Source: Curvularia sp. ZM96 (Eukaryota; Ascomycota; Dothideomycetes; Pleosporales; Pleosporaceae). From it: a stretch of DNA of 64,000 nucleotides. The stretch lies in contig JAJGBQ010000001.1 of NCBI GenBank assembly GCA_022457065.1, forward strand, positions 1,302,001 through 1,366,000, read 5' to 3'. Made by a program: the position numbers and the translations under genes. Below the pieces are notes generated by a model. The model saw only the letters and a list, made by a program, of their open reading frames with translations, did not search any database and was not told the origin of the DNA. This document shows positions 46,001 to 56,072 of the stretch, piece after piece (the first letter of the stretch is position 1; each line of letters starts with the position of its first letter).

Positions 46001-46879
46001 CAAGAACAACGTCTGAAGCGCGTTCGTCATGAGCAAATCCAAGAGGACTGGTTGGCTAGCGTGGGAGACGACGTCCTACCGTCTGCAAAGACTATCGCGG
46101 TCAAGTCGCAGATTATGAACTGGCTCAAGGAGGACCCGAACGTCAAGATTATCGTCTACACCCAGTTTCTCGCCATGTAAGTTGGACTCGACTTTTGTCT
46201 GTCTGCGCTAACAAGCCACAGGGTTCAGATTTTGACACGTGTTTGCCAGAACGAAGGCTGGAAATCTCTCCAGGTGAGTTACTCGATATATCACTTGGGC
46301 GTATACAATCACCTCAGGAACTTGACTTGCTGACCACGTTCGCAGTATACCGGCAAGATGAGCCTGATGGCTCGCGATAATGCGATTAAGGCATTCGCCA
46401 AGGACAAAGACGCGAAGATTCTTTTGGCAAGCATGCGCTGCGGTGGCCGTAAGTGCCTGTAGTTGTCACAGCTACCCATAAATACTAATAGCCTCGTAGT
46501 GGGTCTCAACCTGACCATGGCTTCCAAAGTCATCGTCATCGATCCGTGGTGGAACTCTGCCACGGAGCAACAGGCGTTCTGCCGCGTATTCCGCATTGGC
46601 CAAGATCAAGAAACATATATGAGCCGTCTTTGCGTAAAAGCGACAGTCGACGAGAAACTGATGCAGATACAAGAGAGAAAGGAGAAGGAGATCGAGAGGG
46701 TGATGAAAGAAGGGGGAAAACCGGTGAAGGGGTATGTTTTACCAACTGCAAATTGTCTTCAAAGCTAATCAAATCGCAGTATGAGTGTACGTAGGCTGGT
46801 GGAACTGTTTGGGCTCGTTGGCGACGAGGGCAACGACGCTGATGAACTGGACGAGGTACATGACGATGAAGAGTTCTAG
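43005..46879 (+). CDS. SNF2-family helicase with RING-like insert (Rad5/Rad16/Uls1 class)
   Basis: DNA-dependent ATPase of the SNF2 branch whose members carry a RING inside the helicase core, acting in repair or as SUMO-targeted ubiquitin ligases. Seven exons (43005-44448, 44518-45307, 45364-46176, 46222-46273, 46346-46448, 46500-46731, 46780-46879) give 1177 residues. Residues 1-400 are disordered, acidic then Lys-rich (KKRKKRDKGPEAKKKPKPA). Walker A is GLLADQMGLGKTLMTL near 470. Walker B reads VVLDEAQAIKN, a DEAQ rather than DEAH/DEGH box. KWALSGTPIQN and FMLRRTHEDEI follow. A Cys/His RING-like module (CGACGKRPINPM, CGHLICN, PPCKSCGE) sits near residues 870-920. Motifs IV-VI include KIIVYTQFLAM, ASMRCGGLGLNLT and RVFRIGQDQE. 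Exact orthologue unclear. Confidence 0.92.
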
Positions 46880-47241
46880 CGGCGGTATGGGCGGTAACTA
46901 AAAGTGCTTCTTCTGCAAGATGGGTATAGGTTCGTGTGGCAACTACAGGTGCTTTTTCTGCAGGATGGATATGGGTTTGTATGGTAATTAAAAGTGCTTC
47001 TTCTGTACTTGTGTGGGTGCGTGTGGCAACTACAATGCTTTTTGCTTTTGGAGTAATCGATCGAGGGTTTGGGGGTTTCAAAGATGGGTGTATTTGCCAC
47101 AAGGGTTTGATGTCAGCCAGACGCTCCTTTCCCATCTGTCCTGGAGTACCTCGGGCCAATCACGGGCCGAATGATAGCAACGCCGTCAGCCCCACCATCA
47201 CCCCACATCTTGCATCTCCGGTAAACCTCCTAAGATCTGTA
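46880..47241. repeat. 45-bp tandem repeat in the gap between helicase and NirA-like gene
   Basis: Starting 13 bases after the helicase stop, about 3.5 imperfect units begin at 46892, 46937, 46982 and 47024 (45, 45 and 42 bp apart). Alternate units read TGGCAACTACAGGTGCTTTT and GGTAATTAAAAGTGCTTCTT. The core CAACTACAGGTGCTTTT closely matches the core of the 68-bp units at 54.6 kb, so the tract may be a shortened relative. The rest of the gap, from about 47050 to 47241, is the leader of the NirA-like gene. Confidence 0.6.
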
Positions 47242-50145
47242 ATGGAGAACAGCAACTCTGCGGAAGCGCAACCACTGCTTTCCGAGACGCCTGCCAAGAA
47301 AGGACGCAGAGGGAAACGCGACGCCAGCGGCGACGACTCGAAGAAGAGGAGGTGCATTTCCTCTGCCTGTGTTCCCTGCAGGAAGCGCAAGTCCAAGGTA
47401 GGTCATGTTAGGGTAAACGGGACTTGGCCTGACTCCCTTTCTCCGGCACACAATATACCTTCTCCGGACATTCACCAGCCCGCGTCGCCCTCGCCCTCAC
47501 TGCCACGAGCCGTGCGCTGATTTGAGTAATAGTGCGACGGAACTACGCCCGCCTGCTCTGCGTGTGCCGCCGTCTACAACACGCCATGCATATACGATCC
47601 GAACTCGGACCACCGGCGCAAAGGGGTCTACAAGAAGGATATTGAGAACCTCAAGACGCGTAGTTCGACCCTCCAAACACTCATCCAGGCCATTCTCAAC
47701 TACCCCGAAGAAGCAGTCGCAGGCTTAGTCCACCAGATCCGGACATGTGAGAGCTTGGACTCGGTGGCAGAGGCCATCATTGCAAAGGAGAACGGAGAAG
47801 ACGAGGACGATGAACCCCTCAGCCCCGCCACAGCGCCCGCGACGGCGCCCGCAGAGGGAAGTTTTGAGAGCCAGTTGAGCGGAAAGATGGGAGAGTTGCG
47901 GTTGGAAGATGGTTCTACAAGATACATTGGCGGTACGTCGCACCTGATCTACCTGGGCAAGGCCAACGACACCGCCGATTCGCCCGACACGTATTCCGAC
48001 GACCAATACAGCGAGATGCAGGACCCCTTCTGCTCGTGGACCACCGTAACCTCGGACCCGGAGCTGGTGCAGCATCTGATCAGCATGTACTTTTGCTGGC
48101 ATTATAGCTTCTTCACAACGCTATCCAAGAATCTGTTTCTGCAAGAGTTCAGACTTGGAAAGCCGCCGCCCGGGTCTGCAAGGAAGAACCAATACTGCTC
48201 GCCTTTGCTCGTCAATGCCATGCTAGCACTCGGGTGCCATTTCACATCATGGCCCGCAGCCAGGGCCGTTCGCGACGACTCTGCGACGGCTGGAGACCAT
48301 TTCTTTAGGGAGGCCAAGCGATTGATCATGGAGGATGATTTACATGAGATTCCAGCATTGACGACAGTACAAGCCTTGGCTCTGATGTCTGTACGGGAAG
48401 CTGGATGTGGACGGGAAGCGAAGGGCTGGGTGTACAGCGGCATGTCCTTCCGCATGGCTTGCGACCTCGGCCTCAACCTCGGCATGCATAGTAGAGATAC
48501 CATTGACGAAAACGAAGAAGATGCGAGAAGGATCACGTTCTGGGGGTGCTTCTTGTTCGACAAGTGTTGGAGCAATTACCTTGGAAGGTTGCCACAACTC
48601 CCCAACACGATCATCACGGTGCCCAAGTTCGACGTCTTTCCCGTGGAGGATGCAGAGACATGGAGCGCGGTCACCGACTCTGGCCTCAGTCAGGCACATT
48701 CTCAACCCAGCAGGACACGCGCGGTCGCTCTTCAAATTTCAAAACTCTGCGAAATCTCCAGCGACTTGATGAGTTCTTTCTATAATCCTATCGACATGGA
48801 CAAGGTGAAGGGAAAGCAGGTAGAGCTGAAGAAGCTCAGTGAGATACACATGCGGTTGGAGACGTGGAGAAGGGAGCTCCCGAAAGAGCTAGAGCCAAAA
48901 GAGGGTGGCTTGCCCCATATGCTTGTCATGCAGTAAGTATTGCCAGTTGTCACTATGTCCTTGTGCTAATGACTGTGTAGTATGTTCTTCCAGTTGCTTT
49001 ACATCCACCTCTTTCGTCCATTCCTCAAGTACAACCCAAATAATTCACCGCTTCCTGCACATGTCTCGCCTCGCAAGCTCTGCACACAGGCTGCTTCCAC
49101 GATTTCCAAACTGCTACGGTTATACAAGAGGTCGCATGGGCTTCGGCAAATTTGCAACATCTGCGTGTACATTACACACTCTGCATGCACAATACATCTT
49201 CTCAACCTGCCTGAGAAGAACGCGAAGCGTGATATTATTCATGGAGTCAAGCATTTAGAGGAGATAGCAGAGGGATGGCTATGCGCTAGACGGACACTTG
49301 GAATCCTCAGCGTGCTAGCAAAACGTTGGAATGTCGAATTGCCAGAAGAAGCTGCCGCAGTACTATCCCGTACCGATGCCAAGTTTGGCCCATGGAACGA
49401 AATCAGCACTCCGAAAGCGCACCGCCGTGCGTCTGTACAAACCAACAACCATCATCCCTCACCAGCGGATCAAGCTTCACCAAGCCTTCAACCGTACAGC
49501 ATGAACCTTGCCAGCATGGCAGCACCGCAACTTTACAATCAAGCGGCAACAGCCAACACTAACTCCGTAAGCATTAACCCTTCTGCACGCCCTTCTAGCA
49601 ACCATTCCATACCTCCCTCGGACCCGAATGCTCTGGCTTACATCCGTGCCCAGCAACATCCGTCCACACCTCAGAGCTATTCAGCCGCTTTCAATGCCCC
49701 TACCCCTGCTTCGACCCAAGGACGCCGGTCCGTCGATGGCGGACGCACCACTGCCGGAAATTCGCCCAGCCATCTCTTCGGTGGTGTCGACCAACTTCTC
49801 CGCGAAGGGCAAGACTGGATCTACCGCGACCAAACTCAGCTTGCAAATGATTTCGAAAACTGGAATCCTCAGAGTGTAGATGACATTGCTAGTTGGTTTG
49901 CCAGTACAGCGAATCCTACCGGCGCATTCCAGCCCACAACGACTACTGTGCCCGTCGCTAGCAATGAGCTTAACGGTGGTCCAGTGGGTGGTGGTGACGG
50001 GGTTGCTGTCGCTGCAAACAGGTTCCCGAACGGAAGCTTCAACGGTAATTCGAATGGCCAGAATTTAAATGGGTTCGGGAGTATGGATCTTAATGGTATG
50101 GGAATGCAAGGGTTCGCATACGACGAGCAGAGTTGGTACCAGTGA
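47242..50145 (+). CDS. Zn(2)Cys(6) transcription factor, NirA-like
   Basis: Three exons, 47242-47397, 47533-48932 and 48981-50145, give 906 residues. The first intron splits the zinc cluster, KSK|CDGTTPACSAC. Its six cysteines are at 43, 46, 53, 60, 63 and 71 (CVPCRKRKSKCDG, CSAC, TPC), followed by IYDPNSDHRRKGVYKKD. That signature is shared by NirA, the nitrate-pathway activator, and relatives such as CLR-type cellulase regulators. A fungal_trans domain spans about 190-520 (LISMYFCWHYSFFTTL, ALMSVREAGCGREAKGW, FWGCFLFDKCWSNYLGR). The C-terminal 250 residues are rich in Asn, Ser, Pro and Gly. No nitrate or nitrite reductase gene adjoins it, so assignment to nitrate control rests on the zinc-cluster region alone. 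Confidence 0.87.
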
Positions 50146-50558
50146 TGGGGCCCAATGAGGATATGGAATGGGTAGCGTGTTCTTTTTCTTGGCTATGGTG
50201 TCGATGGAATTATGCCCTTTGGACTTGTTGAAAGAAACACGAGGCGTTGAGTTTTTTGGTTTGTCGGTTTTCGTTATACACGTGGAAGATTATCCATCTA
50301 TCTTTTTTAGATGTGTTATCGGTTTTGGTACACATATTACTATGTAGGGCGTTTTTGGGGGCCGTGAAAACAAGAGGCGTTTTGTTTATATAACGGATTG
50401 AATGAATGAACACTTGGATGGTACGCAATCTCGTTCTTGTACTGGTTCATTGATTGGGCGTTATTGGAATAGTGATATATTAGATAGTCGTGTTCTATTT
50501 GTTTACGGCACTGACTTCCATTCACCAGAGTCAGCTCTTAGTCTCGACATTAAGAGCT
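50146..50558. other. AT-rich intergenic
   Basis: Untranslated 3' sequence of the NirA-like gene and spacer. T-rich runs are present and no gene is seen. Confidence 0.4.
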
Positions 50559-50897
50559 TTATACGGCTGATGATGGGACTGGTCTACTAGTTCCCCTGAC
50601 ATTTGATTTATTCCAACATGCAGTGTCGATCCCAATATCAACATAGGCCCTAAAGATAGCACAGTTAGAGTCAAATAGATTAAGAGACCTGCGGAGTAAC
50701 AATACCACTCCTCGACAAAGCAAACAATCGGTGCAACATTTCAGTTCGCAACCACCATTTGGGGCATTACAATAAGCACAAGATCGTTTAGCTAGTGGTG
50801 CTTTTACAACTTTGTCTGGTGCATCCCCCGTAGTACGGGTTGGATTAGCGATAGCGATGCTAACAAAGAGAGCACTGAGGAGGATTGACAAACGCAT
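50559..50897 (-). CDS. Small secreted Cys-rich protein (candidate)
   Basis: Frame of 112 residues from the ATG at 50897. The first 18 residues (MRLSILLSALFVSIAIAN) are a strong signal peptide. A short propeptide ends LAKR, a Kex2-type site near residue 39. Then comes a compact Cys pattern, SCAYCNAPNGGCELKCC followed by TDCLLC, with eight Cys in 23 residues. The remaining 50 residues are less regular; a 39-bp intron (GTCTCT...TTTAG) could shorten or alter the end, so the C-terminus is uncertain. It lies alone in an AT-rich, gene-poor stretch. Small size, processing site and Cys density are typical of secreted peptides such as antimicrobial or host-directed proteins, but no family is recognised and no activity can be stated. 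Confidence 0.5.
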   Translation of the reverse strand: MRLSILLSALFVSIAIANPTRTTGDAPDKVVKAPLAKRSCAYCNAPNGGCELKCCTDCLLCRGVVLLLRRSLNLFDSNCAIFRAYVDIGIDTACWNKSNVRGTSRPVPSSAV

Positions 50898-52138
50898 GAT
50901 ACAGAAGTTAAATAGTAGAGTATAAGTAATACAGATGTAGATATAGATATAGATACACCAGATGATTCTCACAGTTTATATATCTTCGTAATTAAAGGTA
51001 AATAAGCATGACATCATATAGTAAGACATAACCAGGGGACATGGCCACAGGAACACGTAAGCTAGAAGATCAAACTGTTCTAATTGCAACTAGGTTGGGA
51101 AAGTAACTTTAAAGAAGTTACGAAGTAGGTTAAATAAACTCTTGGCGCTGGTAAATACGAACAATGTCCGGGGACGGACCGACACAACAGGCTTTCATTC
51201 GAATGCGCTTGACATTCTTAAAAACTTGCACCGTCATCTAGCATCTTCATCGCCGTACTATACTTGATATCTCTTATGTTTTGACCCGTGTATCGACTAA
51301 AAGATACCATTTGCCTAAATTGGTGTGATGCAGAGTTAGTTGTTGGTGGAACTGGGGCAGAGGGTATATGGTTTCCATCAAACGGGTACTGGTGTATAGG
51401 TAAGGTTGTTGAAGTGTATGTGTGCTTTTCCGAACTTGACCTCCGCATATTAGCCGGCACGGCCTCCAGCCTTGTGTGGAGAGTGTTCTCTGAGCATGAA
51501 TAACCGCACGGCTGAGATATCTTTGACCACAGTACCAATGGACAGAACTACGTCCTATCTGATGGCTTGCCGTACTGCATGACTGGTGTCATACGGTTAT
51601 TGGCTTGCATCTTATAAAAATTCGGCCCCCAATCAGCCATGCTACTTTGGCATGCGATGGCGACATATGTCAAGGAGGCGCCCCTGGTCACTATCGAGTA
51701 AAGCTAAAGCTCCGAGGAGTGGCTTTGCTTGGATAAGTTGCTTGTTTCGACAGGTAGTGCAAAGTCACCCGGAGTACCTTTACGTAGGGCATTCACCACA
51801 GGACTCTGCTGCGTTGCAGCGACTGTCGTGTCAACACCAACAGTTCACAACATATACAAACACAACACGATGCAACAGCATGTTGTGATGAGACCGCACC
51901 GATCAAGCTTTTCCTCTGCAGCCTGGTCACATGCATGTGTGATTCCAGACTATTGGACGACCTCAGCTCTTTCCGCCCCCAAATCTCCAATCAAATCTTC
52001 TCTCTCAAGCCACTAAATTACAGGCTGTTCAGCCCGTCTGCAATATAATCGCCTCTTCATACGTAGCGAAGCGCGCATCCATGATAAATCGCGTTTGCTT
52101 TCCAAGTTCTATGTGGATATACTCCGCCAGCTGACAAG
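50898..52138. other. AT-rich, gene-poor region
   Basis: No gene is recognised in 1.2 kb. It is AT-richer than the rest of the window, with scattered short frames that have no family features. It holds the promoter of the small secreted protein at its left and of the STAND-N-like gene at its right. I cannot judge by eye whether repeat-induced point mutation has acted. Confidence 0.4.
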
Positions 52139-54536
52139 ATGAGCTTTGGTATAGGTCTCGGAGACATAATAAAGTTGTGCGAACTAGCAGGAAGGGTGTA
52201 CAAGAACTGTCAGTCATTTGCACGCCTGCAGCTTTCCGCATGCTGATCTCGACGCAGGTCGCGACTGCCCCGGAGAGTACAAATCTCTAACAGTCGAAAC
52301 ACGCAGCCTTACCAATCTCCTAAGCGATATACAGGATAAATTTGAGAAAATACCTGGAAGCAAACAGCAACAGCTCTTGGATGCATATGCGCCATGCATA
52401 GAGGTTCTCGAAGAGCTCGATCGGCTCCTGTTGCACTACAATGGGCTCGACACAAAAACTAAGCGAACTTGGGATCGTCTCACCTTTGATCCTAACACTT
52501 TGCGAAACTTGCGGGAGCGGCTTGTTGCAAGCGTGGCGATGCTTAATACTTTCTGGACTTCCTTGATACATGACGTGCAGGTCCTGATACTAGAGGCTTT
52601 GGAGAGACTAGAAAGGGATTACAGAGGCGGTCATCGCGAAGAGAGCATTGCTTCGATTGAGCGCCTCACTTCAGGGGGCCAAGAAGATGGCAATGAAAAC
52701 GATGAAGCATGGCACCAGATAATCCGTGATCTGGAAGATGTTGGAATCTCTCAACAGCAAGCACTAAGCTACCGCGAGTACATTGTGGATTGGCTCATTA
52801 CTGCAGTGAATGAGGGGAGACTTCTCGAGGAGCGACCACTAGAACCAGTCTCAAATTGCTTTTCGGATGACCTTGGAACAGCGCTTTCAGAAATTGAGCT
52901 TGGAGAATCATTCACTGGCCTGGACATACCCACGATTGTTTCCCCGACGGAGGAGATTTCACCTCCATCTCGACCCCCTCCGCCCATACCTCGTTCGCCC
53001 ATACCTCGCCCACCCATTCCACCTTCTCATCGAAGTACCACAGCTTCTGTTGCTTCGCAAGGAAACTCCGTTACGTCCTTGCCAAGCATACCACAAGACG
53101 TCGACTCGGATCACGCTTCACTGTATGCAGACCCAGAGCACTCAACCCTCCCTACACCCTCTATTCGCTCCAATGTATCTGGCGTTGCACAAGTGCCTAT
53201 ATCACACCCAAACAGTGTGCTGCAAAGTTCGTTTGAAGGACTACCAATGATTCCTTCACCACAAGAACCTCCAGCTCCTCTCCTCTCCTTGGATGCCGAG
53301 GCGCCCCCATCTTATTTCGAAAAAGGCACGGCTGTTGTCATAGATATGGAATGGACAGCACGTCAGGCGGTGGCTGCATGGTATCGCAAAGACTTCGTCA
53401 CTGCAGAAAAGCACCTTGAGGATCAATTAGCGGCGGTCGAACGTGGCCAGAGATGCACTTCTGGCGGCCAGCCTGATTGTCGTGTTCTCAAGCATTTGCT
53501 TGGAGTGTGTGCCTCGCTCACCGGCAAGTTTCCAAAGGCGAAGAAGTTATTCGAGAACGTCTTCCATGGGAGCTTCCTCGATCTCCAGAATCTAGATGAG
53601 GGAGACATAGCGGCTGCGCGATGGTTGGGAGACCTTTGCTTACATACTCAAGAACATGCAAACGCCATGCTCGCCTACAGCGTTGCCTATGAAGGATCTG
53701 CCGCCCGGTTTGGCACGAACAGCCAACACACTCGACAAGTTGCAATGGAAATCATACTTCTTGACCATTGGCTGCATGTTTTCAAACGGATCGAAGGCAC
53801 TCTCAGCCTCAATCTTGACCCAACGAACATTCTCTCGTCTACAGAAATTGTGGAGAAGAATAGATTGGTGATGGATGTTAAGAAAACTGTGTACGAATTA
53901 GCTCGCTCGGACAGTAGTATTCCAAGCTCGGCACCGCCGTGGACACGGCCGACATACAACATAGATCCGCGACCGAGATACGAGATGAGACTGTCGGAAG
54001 GTTTCCTCTTGAACTCTTTAATATCTCTTAGCAAATGGCCACTCGCATATGACCCATTGTTTATTCCTTCGGACGCTGTCCAGCTGGATCGTTACATGAA
54101 CACCGTACAGCTTGCGAGGAACGTCAGACCTCTCTTTGATCGCCAAATACCTAGTGCCTCATTAGGCGATTCGAAGAAGCTGCATTATCTCACTAAGCGA
54201 GGCAGTCGATGGCTGATTAGTGCCGTTGAAAGGGGCCTAGAAGAAATGGGGATTGCGAACGCCCAGAGTTGCTTTGAGCCGTCGATTATCTGCTGTCTCA
54301 ACCAACAACGCGAAGGCGTGTCTTACTCTGAGGGCGTCGAAATCCGTTTCAGCAAATTAGCATGGCGAGAGGTCTATGGAATCAAAGTATCGGATGTGAG
54401 GTGGGCCACCCGGAAAGTTGGACCAGGAGCCCTGGATTACAAACTGAAACATCGAAGCACTGAAGACTTTAGGGACCTGGTCAGAGGTATCCTGGACAGA
54501 GCTGAGGCACAAGAAGCCGGTCAGTTGTGGATGTGA
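52139..54536 (+). CDS. STAND-N-like protein with TPR-like C-terminus, no nucleotide-binding domain
   Basis: Two exons, 52139-52208 and 52258-54536, give 782 residues. Exon 1, MSFGIGLGDIIKLCELAGRV then YKNC, joined to RDCPGEYKSL, is the typical opening of the helical N-terminal domain that fungal STAND/NLR-like proteins carry (residues about 1-160). No NACHT or NB-ARC motif follows. There is instead a Ser/Pro linker (about 250-390) with PPSRPPPPIPRSPIPRPPIP. Then helical pairs resembling TPRs run at about 395-520 (AAWYRKDFVTAEKHLEDQL, LLGVCASLTGKFPKAKKLFE, WLGDLCLHTQEHANAMLAYS). A mixed C-terminal region, rich in Trp and Arg, completes it. Whether it acts in signalling, heterokaryon recognition or something else is not known. 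Confidence 0.8.
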
Positions 54537-54565
54537 GTACTCGGCCTCTTCCACAACGAGTAAAA

Positions 54566-54807
54566 CCGGAAAATCAAAACGAGCTTACCTATCAATACGA
54601 GCTATCCACATAGCAAATCATGAATAATTATGACAACTACAGGTACTTTTGAAAGTGGGTTAGAAGTGCTAGGAACATAGTAGTAAATAAACAACTGTGA
54701 CAACTACAGATGCTTTTAAGAGTAGAGTTAGAAGTGCTAGAAACACAGTGGTAAATGAATAACTGTGACAACTACAGCTACTTTTAAAGTAAGCCACCAT
54801 TTTTCGG
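54566..54807 (+). mobile_element. MITE-like element, copy 2 (three 67-68-bp units)
   Basis: Ends CCGGAAAAT (54566-54574) and ATTTTTCGG (54799-54807) are near-perfect inverted repeats. Inside, TGACAACTACAG begins at 54631, 54698 and 54766 (67 and 68 bp apart). The units share TTTTAARAGT and GTTAGAAGTGCTAG. The copy at 6375-6560 has the same unit length, core and ends on the opposite strand. It starts 30 bp past the stop of the STAND-N-like gene. No coding capacity; no clear target-site duplication. Confidence 0.62.
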
Positions 54808-55020
54808 CTTCTCTGACGATCTCCGCGGGTCGGGAACCGGAACAGAAATATCTTTGGTAGGCGAAATGACTGGTGTGGGCAGGGGTATTACGAGCATCTG
54901 CCCCATTGGGCCCACATGAGAAGAGCTGGAAGATGCAAGGGGTTTTAGAAAAATAACCCGAAGCTGTGCTTCCGTTGGGAACGACGGGCTGTAACGGTCA
55001 GCGGCTAACAACCAGTGTTC
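54784..55020 (-). pseudogene. Possible orphan last exon of a broken gene
   Basis: A 78-codon minus-strand frame begins directly after an acceptor-like site, a C/T-rich tract ending AAAGTAG at 55021. It has no ATG of its own near its start. The translation begins EHWLLAADRYSPSFPTEAQL and continues RVIFLKPLASS, which looks protein-like. It runs into the end of the MITE-like element, where it stops. I find no convincing upstream exon in 55021-56000. It may be the surviving end of a gene interrupted by the element, or chance. Confidence 0.25.
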
Positions 55021-56072
55021 CTACTTTGACGAAAAGAGAAGGACGGGTTCGCTCATGGATGTACACACGACTTTGTCGTTTCTGCCCAAGGTTCAGCGGA
55101 CCAGGATGCGCCAAGCTGACCTCTCGTACGGCCCTTACTAGTAGACAGCAAGGATCGCATCAACTTGAGAGCCGCCCGGGGGCCACTGCTAGCGGCACAG
55201 CATGTTGTTTGCAATGTGAGTACTGGCGAAATGAACATGGGCCTGGGCAACGCCCTTTTGCAAGCGCCACGTTAATATAACAGCAGCTCCTGAACCAAAG
55301 TCCACATGGCTCAATGTTCTCTAGCGCCTGCGCGAGGACTGGATCGGCGCGGCTCCTGGCGGATGGCTGCTTCATATCGATAGCCCCCCGCCTCTGATGT
55401 GATGCAGGCGCTTCGCAGTCGACACGGCTTCTGGGCCATCGTGTTGGACCCGTGACGGCGCCAAAAAGCTGGAAATTAGAGGCATGGTACCTGACTTAGC
55501 GCCGTCGAACAGACGCCGGCTAGCGGGTGAGCCATTCCTAACACAGCCCTAGCGCACTCGCTAACATCGTTCGTTCGTGTTTCATGTTTCAGAAGCACAA
55601 CCTCATCTCTCCGCTTAGTGGCTGCCACGACTCCAGGCCGATTGCATGTGCACATCCAAGCGTCGCTGCTACAGGAAAACAATGACACGATGCTGCGGCG
55701 TACAGCAGGCGTGTGACAAGGAGGCTTGAAATGCCAAGACAGACCTGCGCGCAGGTGGAAACCGTGGTGGAAATGACTTCGAGACCTGGGCACTACCCAT
55801 CGGGGCCTCGGCGGAGCGGCGGGAGAGTGAAATCAAAAAGCCTATGTAAGCCGCCGCCCCGTCAACTTTTTGATTGTTCCTCTACCACACCAGCGGAACT
55901 CCAAAATCCAACTTCTTGTCTTTCTCTCTCTTTGCAAAGGCGCTCTGCAGCCTGTTTCATTCATTCACTGTCGCTAGTTCGACACCTTCATTCCTTACCG
56001 TCGAGTCCCAGTGACCAGCCCAACCTTTGCACTTGAATTCGAACGTCATCAACAACCCCAAGACCGAACACC
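55021..56072. other. Intergenic, upstream of AA9 gene
   Basis: About 1 kb with no recognised gene. The last 150 bases are C/T-rich on the + strand and form the likely leader of the polysaccharide monooxygenase gene. Confidence 0.4.

Noticed and set aside
43005..50145. SNF2 helicase plus NirA-like regulator as a functional pair or cluster
   Set aside because: They are only tandem neighbours separated by a repeat; no pathway genes join them, and neither family implies a link.
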